From positions 2,976,001 through 3,040,000 of the forward strand of contig OY759511.1 of NCBI GenBank assembly GCA_963662395.1: a stretch of 64,000 bases of DNA. Reading direction: 5' to 3'. The notes beneath the pieces are model-generated. The model did not search any database. It worked only from the letters and a program-made list of their open reading frames with translations, and was not told the origin of the DNA. Below, one piece after another: positions 1 to 8,316 of the stretch. Position 1 is the first letter of the stretch. Each line of letters begins with the position of its first letter. The position numbers and the translations under genes are program-made. Source of the DNA: JAPOXR01 sp963662395 (lineage in GTDB: Bacteria; Pseudomonadota; Alphaproteobacteria; Rhodobacterales; Rhodobacteraceae).

Positions 1-29
1 AGCCAGGCAACCCGGCCGGAGATTGTCTG

Positions 30-962
30 ATGACCACTGCACTGGTAACCCACCCCGACTGCCTGAAGCATGTCACCCCCTCCGGACACCCGGAACGGGC
101 GGCCCGGCTCGATGCGATCATGGCCCGGCTCGATGCGCCGGAATTTCGGACGCTCACCAGGGTCGAGGCACCGCTCTGCCGGCAGGAACACCTCCTGAGA
201 GTGCATCCGCAACGCTACATCTCGCTCATGGTCGAGCGGACGCCACCCTCCGGTCATGCAAGCCTGGATCCTGACACCCATCTTTCTCCCGGCTCGTACG
301 AGGCGGCGCTGCGGGCGGCCGGTGCCAATGTCAGGGCAGTCGAATTGGTCGTCGCCGGTGAAGTCCGCAACGCGTTCTGTGCGACACGTCCGCCGGGACA
401 CCATGCCGAAACCGCGCGGGCCATGGGATTCTGCCTGTTTGGCAACGTTGCCGTCGGCGCCATGCATGCGCTGGAGGAATGCGGATTGCCGCGGGTCGCC
501 ATCATCGACTTTGATGTACATCACGGGAACGGCACCAGCGAAATCCTGTGGAACGAGCCGCGTGCGCTGTTTGCCTCGACCCACCAGATGCCACTCTACC
601 CCGGAACGGGGCAGGCCAGCGAGACCGGCAGTCATGACCAGATCGTCAATGTGCCACTCGGCCCGGGTGATGGTGGTGCCGAGTTTCGGCGGGCCATGAC
701 CGAAACCATCCTGCCCCGTGTCGAGCAGCATCGTCCGGACTGCATCTTCATTTCGGCCGGTTTTGATGCCCACAGGCGCGACCCGCTTGCCAACCTCGTG
801 CTGGAGACGGAAGACTTCGCCTGGGCCACGGAAGTCATTTGCGACCTGGCCGACACCGTTTGTGGTGGACGGGTGGTGTCGACCCTTGAAGGCGGCTACG
901 ACCTCGACGGCCTTGCCGATTCCGTCTGTGCCCATCTGCGCGAATTGATGCGGCGGAGCTGA
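30..962 (+). CDS. Histone deacetylase / acetoin-utilization family deacetylase
   Basis: A 310-residue zinc-dependent deacetylase of the class II HDAC/AcuC superfamily, the usual length for the bacterial single-domain form. It likely removes acetyl groups from acetyl-lysine or acetylpolyamines in the cytoplasm; the substrate cannot be told. Family motifs are all visible: RPPGHHAE near residue 119 (tandem catalytic histidines), DFDVHHGNGT near 161 (zinc-binding Asp and His), a later SAGFDAHRRDP, and LEGGYDL near 284. The ATG follows a GGAG by about 8 nt. It stands alone, with a weak hairpin just after the stop and IS66 debris beyond. Family assignment is firm. Confidence 0.93.
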   Translation: MTTALVTHPDCLKHVTPSGHPERAARLDAIMARLDAPEFRTLTRVEAPLCRQEHLLRVHPQRYISLMVERTPPSGHASLDPDTHLSPGSYEAALRAAGANVRAVELVVAGEVRNAFCATRPPGHHAETARAMGFCLFGNVAVGAMHALEECGLPRVAIIDFDVHHGNGTSEILWNEPRALFASTHQMPLYPGTGQASETGSHDQIVNVPLGPGDGGAEFRRAMTETILPRVEQHRPDCIFISAGFDAHRRDPLANLVLETEDFAWATEVICDLADTVCGGRVVSTLEGGYDLDGLADSVCAHLRELMRRS

Positions 963-982
963 CCGGGCATGACGGTGCCCGG
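963..982 (+). terminator. Weak hairpin after the deacetylase gene
   Basis: CCGGGCA and TGCCCGG form a 7-bp stem with a 6-nt loop directly after the stop codon. There is no following T run, so a terminator role is only likely. Confidence 0.35.
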
Positions 983-1059
983 AACAAGGTCGGAGTAATT
1001 TGGCTGAAAACGTAATAGGGGAAACTTGCCGGGAGTTGCGTTTCGTATGAGAGCAGGCG

Positions 1060-1764
1060 TCAGGTTGTGGCGCGGCGGGTGATGATCTCGGCAAGCCTTG
1101 GCACTTCGACGGCACCGGCAACTCCAGGGCGGTTGCACAGATAGTCCCGGAACGGCACGCCGAGCTTGTTGCAGGTCTTCAATGCCCCGAGACAGGCATC
1201 CCGGGCCGCACGCCCGCTCTCGCTCCGGGATCCGAACGAGATCTTCCGCCGGGTAACATGAGCCCGGATGTCATTTTCGGCCAGATTCGAATTCAGCGGC
1301 GTGGCCGGATACTCGAGCACCCGCAAGAACTCATCCCTGTTCGCCCTCAGCCACAGCAGCAGCTTGTCGAGGCTGGCATGGCCGGTCCGCCGTCCGAAGA
1401 TCTCGTCGAAACGCAACGACAGTGCCTCGACCCGTGTACTGCAGGGGGTCTTCCTGCAGGCAGACAGTTCCCGGCAATGGCCCCGGACATCATCCGGCAC
1501 CGCATCCACACGCATGCGCCGGAATTCGGAACTGCCCCCTTGCTTGCGAACCGGTCGCTCGGCGTGAACCCGGCAGAGACGGCGCGCGTCCCGGAGAACG
1601 CCCGGGACAAGGCGGCAAGCAAGCGCACCGCCGACGAGCCGACCACCAATGATCAATGCCAGCTGATAGATAGAGAGCGGATCTTCGAGGACCGGGCCTC
1701 GGGCGCACGGGCAAGACCAGCCCGGTTTTGCAGAGGCGCTTGACAGGATGCGGAAGGGCGACAC
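1060..1764 (-). pseudogene. IS66-family transposase (TnpC), C-terminal remnant
   Basis: The last ~125 residues match the IS66 transposase C-terminus: a stretch reading FDEIFGRRTGHASLDKLL, then NSNLAENDIRAHVTRRK (the conserved NxxENDIR block) and the closing GALKTCNKLGVPFRDYL. The preceding ~80 residues keep only patches (VHAERPVRK), and the N-terminal two thirds, including the first catalytic residues, are absent. No IS66 accessory genes or terminal repeats are visible. It is a dead remnant. Confidence 0.75.
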
Positions 1765-1816
1765 GCTGTCGTCTGGAAGATGGGCCGGCGAAAGAATGGG
1801 TTTCCGGGGGGGGGAT

Positions 1817-2119
1817 CTATTCCCTAACCAGCTTTTTCTTCATTTTGTGCGCTGTCTTCTGAAGAAACTGAATGAGATCCTGAAGTTTCAATTGAGCCAG
1901 TCTCCACAGGTTCCCGTTTTCGGGGTCATTGGTAATCTCTAAAGTCAATTTGCCAAGCTGGTCCGCAGACCCTACAATCTTGTGTTGCAGGCCCTCACCG
2001 GCCTCAAGCGGCGGGTTTGTCCGGAGAAAACTCGTCGCATCACACAGCAGGTCGAGGTCCGTATCTCTGCTTCGACCAACCCGGTGCACTGCGGACTTTC
2101 CCGTAATCCAAGGAGTCAC
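1817..2119 (-). CDS. Hypothetical protein, coupled to the upstream small membrane protein
   Basis: 100 residues from a GTG start; not recognised. It is soluble and amphipathic, with a central stretch reading GEGLQHKIVGSADQLGKL and a basic C-terminus (KKKLVRE). Its start overlaps the stop of the preceding small gene in the sequence GTGA, which suggests translational coupling, and that gene lies 6 bp after a broken YfbU-family gene. The three look like one leftward operon. The coupling argues that the frame is real; function unknown. Confidence 0.45.
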   Translation of the reverse strand: MTPWITGKSAVHRVGRSRDTDLDLLCDATSFLRTNPPLEAGEGLQHKIVGSADQLGKLTLEITNDPENGNLWRLAQLKLQDLIQFLQKTAHKMKKKLVRE

Positions 2120-2295
2120 CGACTATTCTGCATTTTCAGAACGGAAATGAGATCCACGATCCTTGCCAGATCATCCTGCGCGTCACTGCGATCCAGAACT
2201 TTGTCTACAACCTTTTTTGCGCTGTCGGATTTAAAATAAGCGCCCGCGGCAACAAGCAAGCTTAACAGGCTAGCAATGTCGAACAGCAAGCTCAC
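2116..2295 (-). CDS. Small single-pass membrane protein (59 aa)
   Basis: Not recognised. Starts at GTG (2293-2295) and reads VSLLFDIASLLSLLVAAGAY at the N-terminus, a clear hydrophobic membrane segment, followed by a charged helix (SDSAKKVVDKVLDRSDAQDD). The stop TGA overlaps the next gene's GTG. It begins 6 bp after the end of the YfbU-like reading. Its job is unknown; the context is small, possibly stress- or defence-related genes. Confidence 0.5.
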   Translation of the reverse strand: MSLLFDIASLLSLLVAAGAYFKSDSAKKVVDKVLDRSDAQDDLARIVDLISVLKMQNSR

Positions 2296-2301
2296 GGTAT
2301 G

Positions 2302-2842
2302 TCAGGGACTGGCAGAGTCGAGAACATCCTTTATCTGCTCTAGGTTCATGCTGAAGCGTTCATTGCGGGGGATCTTCTTCCACGTCTCGATCATGTCCTT
2401 GTAGGTGCATCGCATTGGGCAGTGGGAATTGAAGGAATTGAAGTCTTCGGCAACAGTTCCGTCCAGCGCTCCAGACGCTCTATGGTGTAGGAGGTGAATG
2501 CCATGAACTTGGTTTCATTGTTTCCGTCGTAGCCGGAGAACTTGAGGCGCGTGTCGTATTGAAAGCATCCGTGTTTAGTTTTCTGATTGAATTGTCGATA
2601 GCCCGAAACATGTCCAGAGTGTCCCAGACTTCGCGGCATTCGCTCTCGTCCATCGTGTCGGTATCGATTGGTGAATTGATATCGTAGACATACTCGTAAT
2701 CACGCTCGTTGGCCTCCCTCTGGACAGCAAGGCTTTCGGCTTCCTCGGGATACAGTGCTTCGAGGATTCTGAGTTGGTTCGATACCATCCACCGTTCCTG
2801 CCAACCGCCGGCCTCCCTGCCGACAACCGCCATGAAAGACAT
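2302..2842 (-). pseudogene. YfbU-family protein, broken by two frameshifts
   Basis: Three successive frames together spell one YfbU-like protein. Frame one has WMVSNQLRILEALYPEEAES and later CREVWDTLDMFRAIDNSIRK. Frame two continues with LKFSGYDGNNETKFM. Frame three gives DFNSFNSHCPMRCTYKDM and ends with the typical KIPRNERFSMNLEQIKDVL tail. Shifts lie near 2555-2575 and near 2420. The E. coli member is an uncharacterised small acidic protein. No single frame could give the whole product, so it is a pseudogene unless the shifts are sequencing errors. The N-terminal ~15 residues do not look family-like. Confidence 0.7.
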
Positions 2843-2981
2843 TGGCTCTGCCGGCAAACCGTCGTGAAGGGTCGTTGATCCGGATTTCGAGCTTGAGGTG
2901 CCTTGCGGCGCGGCGATTGATGAACCGGTCCGCACCACGCATGACCAGCGGTGTCGGAGGTATCAGCGACTGATATGCAGA

Positions 2982-3308
2982 TCAGGCATCAACCAACGCA
3001 CCCGGCGCCGCCAAGGGCCGCGGTGTCACACGCCTCGCGATCTCCTGGCCCGCAACCATTTCCGCCTGGCGAAGCTCCCATGTCTTCTGCAGGTTCAGCC
3101 AGAGTTGCGGTGTGGTCCCGAAATACCGCGCCAGTCGCAGCGCCGTGTCGGCGCTCACGCCCCGCCAGCCATTCAGGATCATCGTCACCCGGTTCACCGG
3201 TACGCCCAGCGCCTTCGACAGCGCCTTGGCCGACAGCCAGATTTCATCGAGTTCGTTGCGCAGGATTTCGCCGGGATGCACCGGCTTCATGCCGTCTCCT
3301 GCATTCAT
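2982..3308 (-). CDS. higA: HigA/VapI-type antitoxin (XRE helix-turn-helix)
   Basis: 108 residues from the ATG at 3308, or 102 from the ATG at 3290, where the family start MKPVHPGEILRNEL begins. The HTH follows: LSAKALSKALGVPVNRVTMI, then NGWRGVSADTALRLARYFGT and PQLWLNLQKTWELR, all typical of HigA. Members bind their own operator and neutralise a RelE-like toxin. There is no stop codon between the upstream HigB-like sequence and this gene, so both sit in one frame. Downstream lies debris. Family assignment is strong; the natural start is not settled. Confidence 0.85.
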   Translation of the reverse strand: MNAGDGMKPVHPGEILRNELDEIWLSAKALSKALGVPVNRVTMILNGWRGVSADTALRLARYFGTTPQLWLNLQKTWELRQAEMVAGQEIARRVTPRPLAAPGALVDA

Positions 3309-3599
3309 GTCGGATCTCCCTCGGTGATGATCCACGATCCCCACGTCGCATGGCCCTTCATCCGTCCAGTGAAAGCAAATGCGCCATTGCGCATTGATCC
3401 GGATGCCGTGCTGACCGGCCCGCTCGCCGCGCAGCAACTCCAACCGGTCGCTCGGCAAACCGGCCAGGTCGCCAAGCGTCCCGGCACTGTCCGGCACGGC
3501 CAGTCGGAGTTCGGCCCGGCTGGCGAAGCCCTGGAATGCGGCCACACGGCACCCCTCGAAAAAGCGGCGCGTATCCCTGTTCCGAAAGCTTCGAATCCT
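3309..3599 (-). pseudogene. higB: HigB-type RelE-fold toxin, start codon lost, in frame with higA
   Basis: About 97 codons resemble HigB mRNA interferases: IRSFRNRDTRRFFE at the start, LPSDRLELLRGERAGQHGIR in the middle, INAQWRICFHWTDEG and GIVDHH at the end. The family normally begins Met-Ile-(R/K)-Ser-Phe; here the Met position is AGG. The nearest in-frame upstream candidate is TTG at 3633-3635. The usual stop after VDxH is absent, so the frame runs into higA. This is either a HigB-HigA fusion or a toxin whose start and stop have decayed. Confidence 0.65.
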
Positions 3600-3700
3600 G
3601 CGGGCTGACCGTACTGCAGTCTGCGTATTCCGCAAAGGATACAGGCGGTTCGGATTTCCGGATCTATTGCCCGGAAGGGGAGCGGCCTCTCCTGCCGACC

Positions 3701-3797
3701 GGGTTTCCACATCGAATGTCGGGGTGGACGATCGTTCCGGTCCCCGGGCTTCACGGAAGGCGACGACGACGGCGACATGAAGATTCGTGATCCGCCG
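3701..3797. repeat. 97-bp dispersed repeat, copy 1
   Basis: Begins GGGTTTCCACATCGAATG and ends ATGAAGATTCGTGATCCGCC. The same start and end, same length and same order recur at 4821-4917, with a more variable middle that keeps TTCACGGAAG. The two copies flank the fic gene in direct orientation. Confidence 0.7.
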
Positions 3798-3812
3798 CTT
3801 TTCCCAGGGACG

Positions 3813-3835
3813 CCTGTCAGAACGGGTCGAAGCTG
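3813..3835 (-). repeat. 23-bp repeat covering the last codons and stop of fic
   Basis: Identical to 54807-54829, which covers the last codons and stop of the HepT-like gene. It encodes the shared protein end SFDPF in both. Confidence 0.8.
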
Positions 3836-4653
3836 CTGTCGTCCTCGTTTTCGGTCCCGGGTTCCGGCTCATTCCCGCCGGCCGGCTCCCGCGGCGGTGC
3901 CGGAACATCCTGCGGGCGGCAGTCATGCAGGAATTCCATCATGCCGCTGCCGTCGCGATCGGTATAGAACCGAACCATGGTCTCGTTGAACTCGCGGGCG
4001 CGCGCTGCCGGTACCGATATGGCATCCCAGCCATGCATCATCAACTCGCCATTCATCATGAAACGGCCGGTCCTCTTGTTACCGTCGAAATAGAACTGGT
4101 GCAGGGCCGCGAACAGGAAATATGCCATGGCGCGCTCGCAGGGATGCTCCACCCTTGCCAGGGCAGAAAGCCCTGCACTGTACAGTTCTGCCAGGTTCCT
4201 GCCTCCCGGCTCCGTCAGCGGTGGCACATGTTCCCGGTGTCCAAGCATGACCCGTGGCGTGAGCAAGACTTCCTCTCCCTCGCCACGGAAATTGCCCCAC
4301 TCCAGTGCTTCCTGCCGGGCAGTGAGAGCATGCAGCCGGTCCGAGACCGGCTTGACGAGCCGGAACCGACGGGTCTCGACCAGGGTAAACAGCCGGTTTG
4401 CCGCCTCTGCCAGGTTGAGCACCTGCCGCGCGTCATCGATGCGGTGGCCGCCGACGGTGACACCGTCCATGAGCGTCTGGACTTCGGGATAGGTGAAGGG
4501 ATTGCCTTCCAACCGGCTGGCGTCATGAACATGCTTCACCAGCGATTGCCGGTAGCGGAACAGCGCCCGCCGCGATGCGCCAGGTGGTGAAAGGGGTAGC
4601 CCCGGGCTGGTCCAGGCAAATCCCAGCCGGCCGAAATCTTGATTACAGGTCAT
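3817..4653 (-). CDS. Fic-family protein with unusual catalytic motif
   Basis: 278 residues. Fic proteins usually transfer AMP to target proteins. An N-terminal DASRLEGN (44-51) resembles the inhibitory helix (S/T)xxxE(G/N), with Ala at the S/T place. The core at 180-203 reads LFAALHQFYFDGNKRTGR. If DGNKR aligns with D(G)NGR of the canonical HPFxDGNGR, the catalytic His position is Gln186, with His185 one place early; AMP transfer is therefore uncertain. The tail (DDSSFDPF) matches the end of the HepT-like protein at 54811. SD AAGGAGG lies 4 nt before the ATG, and the start overlaps a 36-aa ORF (ATGA). Confidence 0.88.
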   Translation of the reverse strand: MTCNQDFGRLGFAWTSPGLPLSPPGASRRALFRYRQSLVKHVHDASRLEGNPFTYPEVQTLMDGVTVGGHRIDDARQVLNLAEAANRLFTLVETRRFRLVKPVSDRLHALTARQEALEWGNFRGEGEEVLLTPRVMLGHREHVPPLTEPGGRNLAELYSAGLSALARVEHPCERAMAYFLFAALHQFYFDGNKRTGRFMMNGELMMHGWDAISVPAARAREFNETMVRFYTDRDGSGMMEFLHDCRPQDVPAPPREPAGGNEPEPGTENEDDSSFDPF

Positions 4654-4760
4654 GCGGCCTCCTTGTGGCCTTGCCGGGTCCGGACGTCACGTCGTGCAGT
4701 CAGGACTTCGTTGTCGATCGTGCCGATCCTGCTCGTCATTCCTGTCTGCGATCTCGGCAT
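4650..4760 (-). CDS. 36-aa ORF in antitoxin position before fic (possible MntA remnant)
   Basis: Reads MPRSQTGMTSRIGTIDNEVL followed by a basic tail, and its stop overlaps the fic start (ATGA). It starts 20 nt after a promoter-like repeat; that repeat also lies 17 nt before mntA at 55561. The stretch MTSRIGTIDNEVLTA resembles the MntA segment MVSVDSIDNDYLLEA, and 13 bp (TCGTTGTCGATCG) are identical, so it may be a leftover of an mntA-like gene. It may act only as a translational coupler for fic. Too short to be sure. Confidence 0.4.
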   Translation of the reverse strand: MPRSQTGMTSRIGTIDNEVLTARRDVRTRQGHKEAA

Positions 4761-4780
4761 GCATCGGTTGGATCCTTCAC

Positions 4781-4807
4781 GGGGCGGCTGTCGCTGTTCG
4801 GTATAGC
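4781..4807 (-). promoter_or_regulatory. Promoter-like repeat upstream of the fic operon
   Basis: 27 nt that match 55579-55605, upstream of mntA, at 24 positions. Read leftward it begins GCTATACCGAACAGCGAC, with a TATA-like core, and ends 20 nt before the first ORF. The similar position in two operons suggests a promoter or operator. Confidence 0.5.
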
Positions 4808-4820
4808 CGCCGGGGCAGGG

Positions 4821-4917
4821 GGGTTTCCACATCGAATGCGAAACCGGGCCACCGGACTGTTCGTCGGGTTTCACGGAAGCCGGCAACGACGGTGTCATGA
4901 AGATTCGTGATCCGCCA
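4821..4917. repeat. 97-bp dispersed repeat, copy 2
   Basis: Direct copy of 3701-3797: same first 18 bases, same closing ATGAAGATTCGTGATCCGCC, same length, diverged middle. Together the copies bracket fic. Confidence 0.7.
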
Positions 4918-5070
4918 CAATTCCGGCGACAGGCCCGGGCGGTGCGTGCCACAGGGGCTGCTCACATCCGGTATTGCTCGTGCTCGGCCTGAGGTTCAGT
5001 TGACAATGCAGGGCATGCGGCTTGATGATTGTGAGCCCAGGACCATCAACTTGCCGAGAAAGACCACACG

Positions 5071-5967
5071 ATGAGAACTTCGATGCGCCGTTTCTTCTGG
5101 CTGGCTGCAGTTGCGATCAGCACGATGCCAGCCGCTGCTGCGCCATCTTGCGACAATTGGAACAGCAAGGAGTTCTTCAGCCAGGCGACATCCCAGGATG
5201 TCGAGAGGTGTCTGCAGACCGGTGCCGATCCGGTGGCAAAGGACGAGGATGGATGGACCCCGCTGCATTGGGCTGCAGGCTTCAGTGACAATCCCGAGGT
5301 AATCACCGAGCTGGCCGAGGCCGGGGCCGATCTGGAGGCGCGGGACGATCGGGAAGGATGGACCCCGCTGCACCAGGCAGCCGCCACAGTCACCAACCCC
5401 GATGTGATTACCATGCTTCTTGATGCCGGGGCTGACGGTTCGGCAAGAACGAATTACGGGAAATCGGCCTGAGATCTTGCGCAGGACAACGAGGCGCTGC
5501 GCGGGACGAGGGCATGGCGGCTGCTCAATGAAGCCGCGCCGGCCAGCCGGGTCGGGCCATCCTGCGACGTCTGGAACAGTGGCGAATTTTTCGGCTTCTT
5601 CTACGTGGCAACGTTTCAGGATGTCGAAAGGTGCGTGCAGGCCGGCGCTGATCTGGAGGCGAGGGACGAAGATGGCCGAACACCGCTGCACGTTGCTGCA
5701 GGCCACAGCTTCAATCCCGACATGGCTGGCCGACTTCTCGAACATGGCGCCGATTTGGAGGCGCGGGACACGGAAGGATGGACCCCGTTGATCTGGGCAG
5801 CCTTCCGCAACCAGAGTCCCGGTGTGATCACCAGGCTGGTCGAACATGGCGCCGACGGCACGGCGAGAACAGGTGACGGAAATACGGCTTGGGACCTGGC
5901 CCAGGACAACGAGGCACTGCGCGGTACCAAGGCATGGTGGCTGCTCAACGAATTCAGGTTCGAGTGA
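5071..5967 (+). pseudogene. Secreted ankyrin-repeat protein split by an in-frame TGA
   Basis: One frame of 299 codons, broken only by TGA at 5470-5472. A signal peptide (RRFFWLAAVAISTMPAAAA) leads to two homologous halves, each starting PSCDxWNSxEFF and holding about three ankyrin repeats (GWTPLHWAAG, GADLEARD). Each half closes with a DLAQDNEALRG segment. In the second half this is AWDLAQ; in the first the Trp codon TGG has become TGA. So a single base change cuts a duplicated two-module protein after 133 residues. Downstream codons remain open, so the change is recent or is read through. Likely periplasmic; partner unknown. Confidence 0.8.
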
Positions 5968-6132
5968 TGATGCTTGTGGCTGGGCGAAGCGTTGCCGGTC
6001 CCTGGCCCAGGTCCCGCACCGGTTCGGACAGAGCATGGAATTGCCTGGGGTGAGGGGTGCTGGATGCCAGCCTCGCTCCCGGCCCGCAAAGTGCAATATC
6101 GGATATGTGCCTCAGATCAGCAGACTCCCGGA

Positions 6133-6225
6133 TCACGCTGTACAAGCCACCTTACGCGACCGGTCGATCGCTGCCTGCAGGTATTCGTTGTCGATAAACC
6201 CCAATACTGTCACTTCAAGGAAATG
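6133..6225 (-). pseudogene. MntA-like nucleotidyltransferase, C-terminal fragment
   Basis: About 30 codons ending in TGA read VTVLGFIDNEYLQAAIDRSR, which aligns with the MntA C-terminus at 55250-55320 (VDSIDNDYLLEAINESREV). No catalytic GSxxR-D motif is nearby, so only the tail survives. It is the third MntA-like trace in the window. Confidence 0.55.
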
Positions 6226-6328
6226 ATCCTGTCATGCCGCAGGAGCATCGCGTCATGCAGAGGTTCCTGCCAAGGCCCGGACAAAGGCGGCATTTACCGG
6301 AGGAAATCGTCCCTCCGATCATCTCGGC

Positions 6329-6930
6329 GTGAGCGTGGTTGCGCCGGTCTTTCCGCGCGACACGGTCAATGCCACGCTGCGATCACCGGGCCAGGGCAGC
6401 CGGCGGCGGCGTGACCTGCCGGCCGATGTCATAGTCTGTTGCGTGATCGTGATGGCGCCGTTCCCGGCCCTTCGTGGCCGGTGCGTGGCGCCGCCGGCGC
6501 ATGACGGGCGGGTCCTGAACCTGCGGGGTGAGGAGCAGAACCGCGAGACCTTCGGACTGCCGGGTGCTTCGCGCGGTGCCCCGGCGTTCCCGCAGGCGCG
6601 CGTCACCGCGGTGACGGAAACCGGCACCTGGGCCGCCCTCGCCCGGCATGCCGGTGCTGGCTGACCGCCATCATGCCGGGGCTCCACCGTGGTCGCTGCG
6701 GCGCTGCAAGGGGAACATGCGCTTCCCGGCCGGCGAGGCCCTCGATGACGGCTCGTGGCCGAGCGTGCCCGGCGGCTCCGGCCCGGACCGCCGGAAGAGC
6801 CGCGGCGAACTGCCGGTGCGGATCATCGCCTGCCGCATCAGCGAAGACGGCGAGATCATCATGCTCGCCACCACTCTCATGGACCATCGCCTTGCCCCGG
6901 CCGCCGGACCGGCACCGCCCTGCGTATGTG
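6329..6930 (+). pseudogene. IS4-type transposase relic
   Basis: The first part (VVAPVFPRDTVNATLR, then DLPADVIVCCVIVMAPF) resembles the IS4 N-terminal domain. Later, in another frame, come RRCKGNMRFPAGEALDDGSW, PDRRKSRGELPVRIIACRI and MLATTLMDHRLAPAAG, typical of the IS4 catalytic region. Large internal parts are missing and the frame changes at least once. It is cut at 6928 by the start of an IS110-like relic. Confidence 0.6.
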
Positions 6931-7400
6931 GACGCCCCCTATGGTGCAAGCAGGATTCTGAACAACTCGTGACTGCGGTCAAGACACTGTCGTATGTCCG
7001 GCCTCCCGATGCAGCATTCATTCGCCGCCGCCGGCCCGCCTGGTGTTCGCGGACCGGATCCGGATCGCCTGCACGGGCTCGAGGCCCTGCATGGCCTGCC
7101 GGTTCTTCCGACCCCGTCCTCGATGACCCCTGCCCCCGTGCCGTCCGTCGTCCTCACCAACCGGGCCGGGCTCATCGGCGGATCATCACGCCTTCATTCG
7201 AGGCCGTATCCGCAGCGCCCGGATCATGCGCGCCATCCCGTTCGCCGGCATCCCCGCAAGCCGCGGATCATTCCGCGGACCGGATCGGCGCCGGTGCCCG
7301 GACACCGGGCACCGGCTGCTCCCGGGGTGCCTGCCCGGCCCGGGCCGCGAAGTCCCGCCCGCAGCGGAAGCTCGTCATCGGCCGCCCGGACCCGGCCCAA
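6928..7400. mobile_element. IS110-type element, decayed relic (copy C)
   Basis: Begins GTGGACGCCCC and follows the left part of the IS110-type copies at 44815 and 62508 with substitutions and deletions. Shared landmarks are CATTCATTCGCCGCC, GATCCGGATCGCCTGCACGG and CCGCGAAGTCCCG. The right-end repeat is absent. Much of the transposase region is deleted, so it is older than the other two copies. Confidence 0.65.
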
Positions 7401-7518
7401 TGGCATTTCATTGGTCTGTCAGGACCGTGATGCCGTATTGCATGGCATGACAGCCGATTGATTCCACGCTCCCTTTCCGCCGACGCCGTTTTCGGACCCA
7501 TGGGGTCGACATGGCCGC

Positions 7519-7680
7519 ATGAGACCGTCCTTCCGGGAGCGCACGGCCACGGATCCGCGAATCGAGGCCCTCAAATCCACCACCTTCCTCGGCCGGCGCT
7601 TCACGCGGCGCCAGATCGCCGACATCCGGGAGACCGTCGCGATGTCCTGCCGATCAGGGACGGGCCCGGAGCGATGAAGG
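7519..7680 (+). pseudogene. DruA-like (DUF4338) N-terminal fragment
   Basis: From the ATG at 7519 the frame reads MRPSFRERTATDPRIEALKS and FLGRRFTRRQIADIRETVAM, typical of the start of DUF4338/DruA-type proteins found in Druantia defence loci and beside transposons. It breaks down after about 52 codons. A complementary DUF4338 fragment lies at 44210. Confidence 0.5.
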
Positions 7681-7789
7681 TGAACCGGATCGGGGCCGCC
7701 GGGGCCCCGGAGACCGGAGAGCAGGTCCACTGCAATGCCCTTGCCGCCGGCCTGCCTGCAGGCCGGCACGATATCGCCGGGCCGGCCGA

Positions 7790-7960
7790 ACGTGCCCGCA
7801 CCCGCCGGACGGTGGAGAATTCCGTGTTTCGGGAGCCCGGGAAATCCTGCCGTCCCGAGCGCGACTTCGGCCATGGACCCAAGACACCTTCCGGCGTGCC
7901 GGCCATCCTCGACCTGATTGCCCTCCTCATGCAGGGCGCAAGCCGGATGATCCGCACCCG
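7790..7960 (+). pseudogene. DDE transposase C-terminal fragment
   Basis: In one frame, RRTVENSVFREPGKSCRP followed by DFGHGPKTPSGVPAILDLIA resembles the closing block of DDE transposases (xxIENEvFN...HNFGHGKxxLxxVLxxLNLLAF). Nothing else of the gene is readable. Confidence 0.4.
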
Positions 7961-8316
7961 ATGGCAGGCAGCTCGCCGGCGGTGGATGGCGCCTGCCGGA
8001 TGCCGGACCGGATGAAGATCCCGGCCGGTCATGTCGTGTTCCGGGACCGGTGCCCCGGGACCATCACCACCGGCGAGCTGCCCGGACAGCCTCCGCGAGG
8101 CACCGCCGGCACCATGTGCCGGCCATGCGACAGCCCCCCGGACACGGGCCGGGTCTGCTGAAGGTCAGGACATGATGGAATGATCGGAATTGCTGAGTGG
8201 GTTTCATGGGTTCTTGAACGGAGAGCCCATCTGGACTATCTTCTGATGACAGCATCGGAACGGATCCGGTGCTGATGAGCACAGGCTGACGACAAGGAGG
8301 AACAGGACTGTCGCAA
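7961..8316. other. Non-coding or decayed stretch before rsfS
   Basis: No supported gene on either strand. The right end carries AAGGAGG at 8294-8300, the likely ribosome-binding site of rsfS. Confidence 0.6.

Noticed and set aside
4996..6096. A 366-residue minus-strand frame opposite the ankyrin gene
   Set aside because: Its apparent repeats mirror the ankyrin repeats on the other strand.
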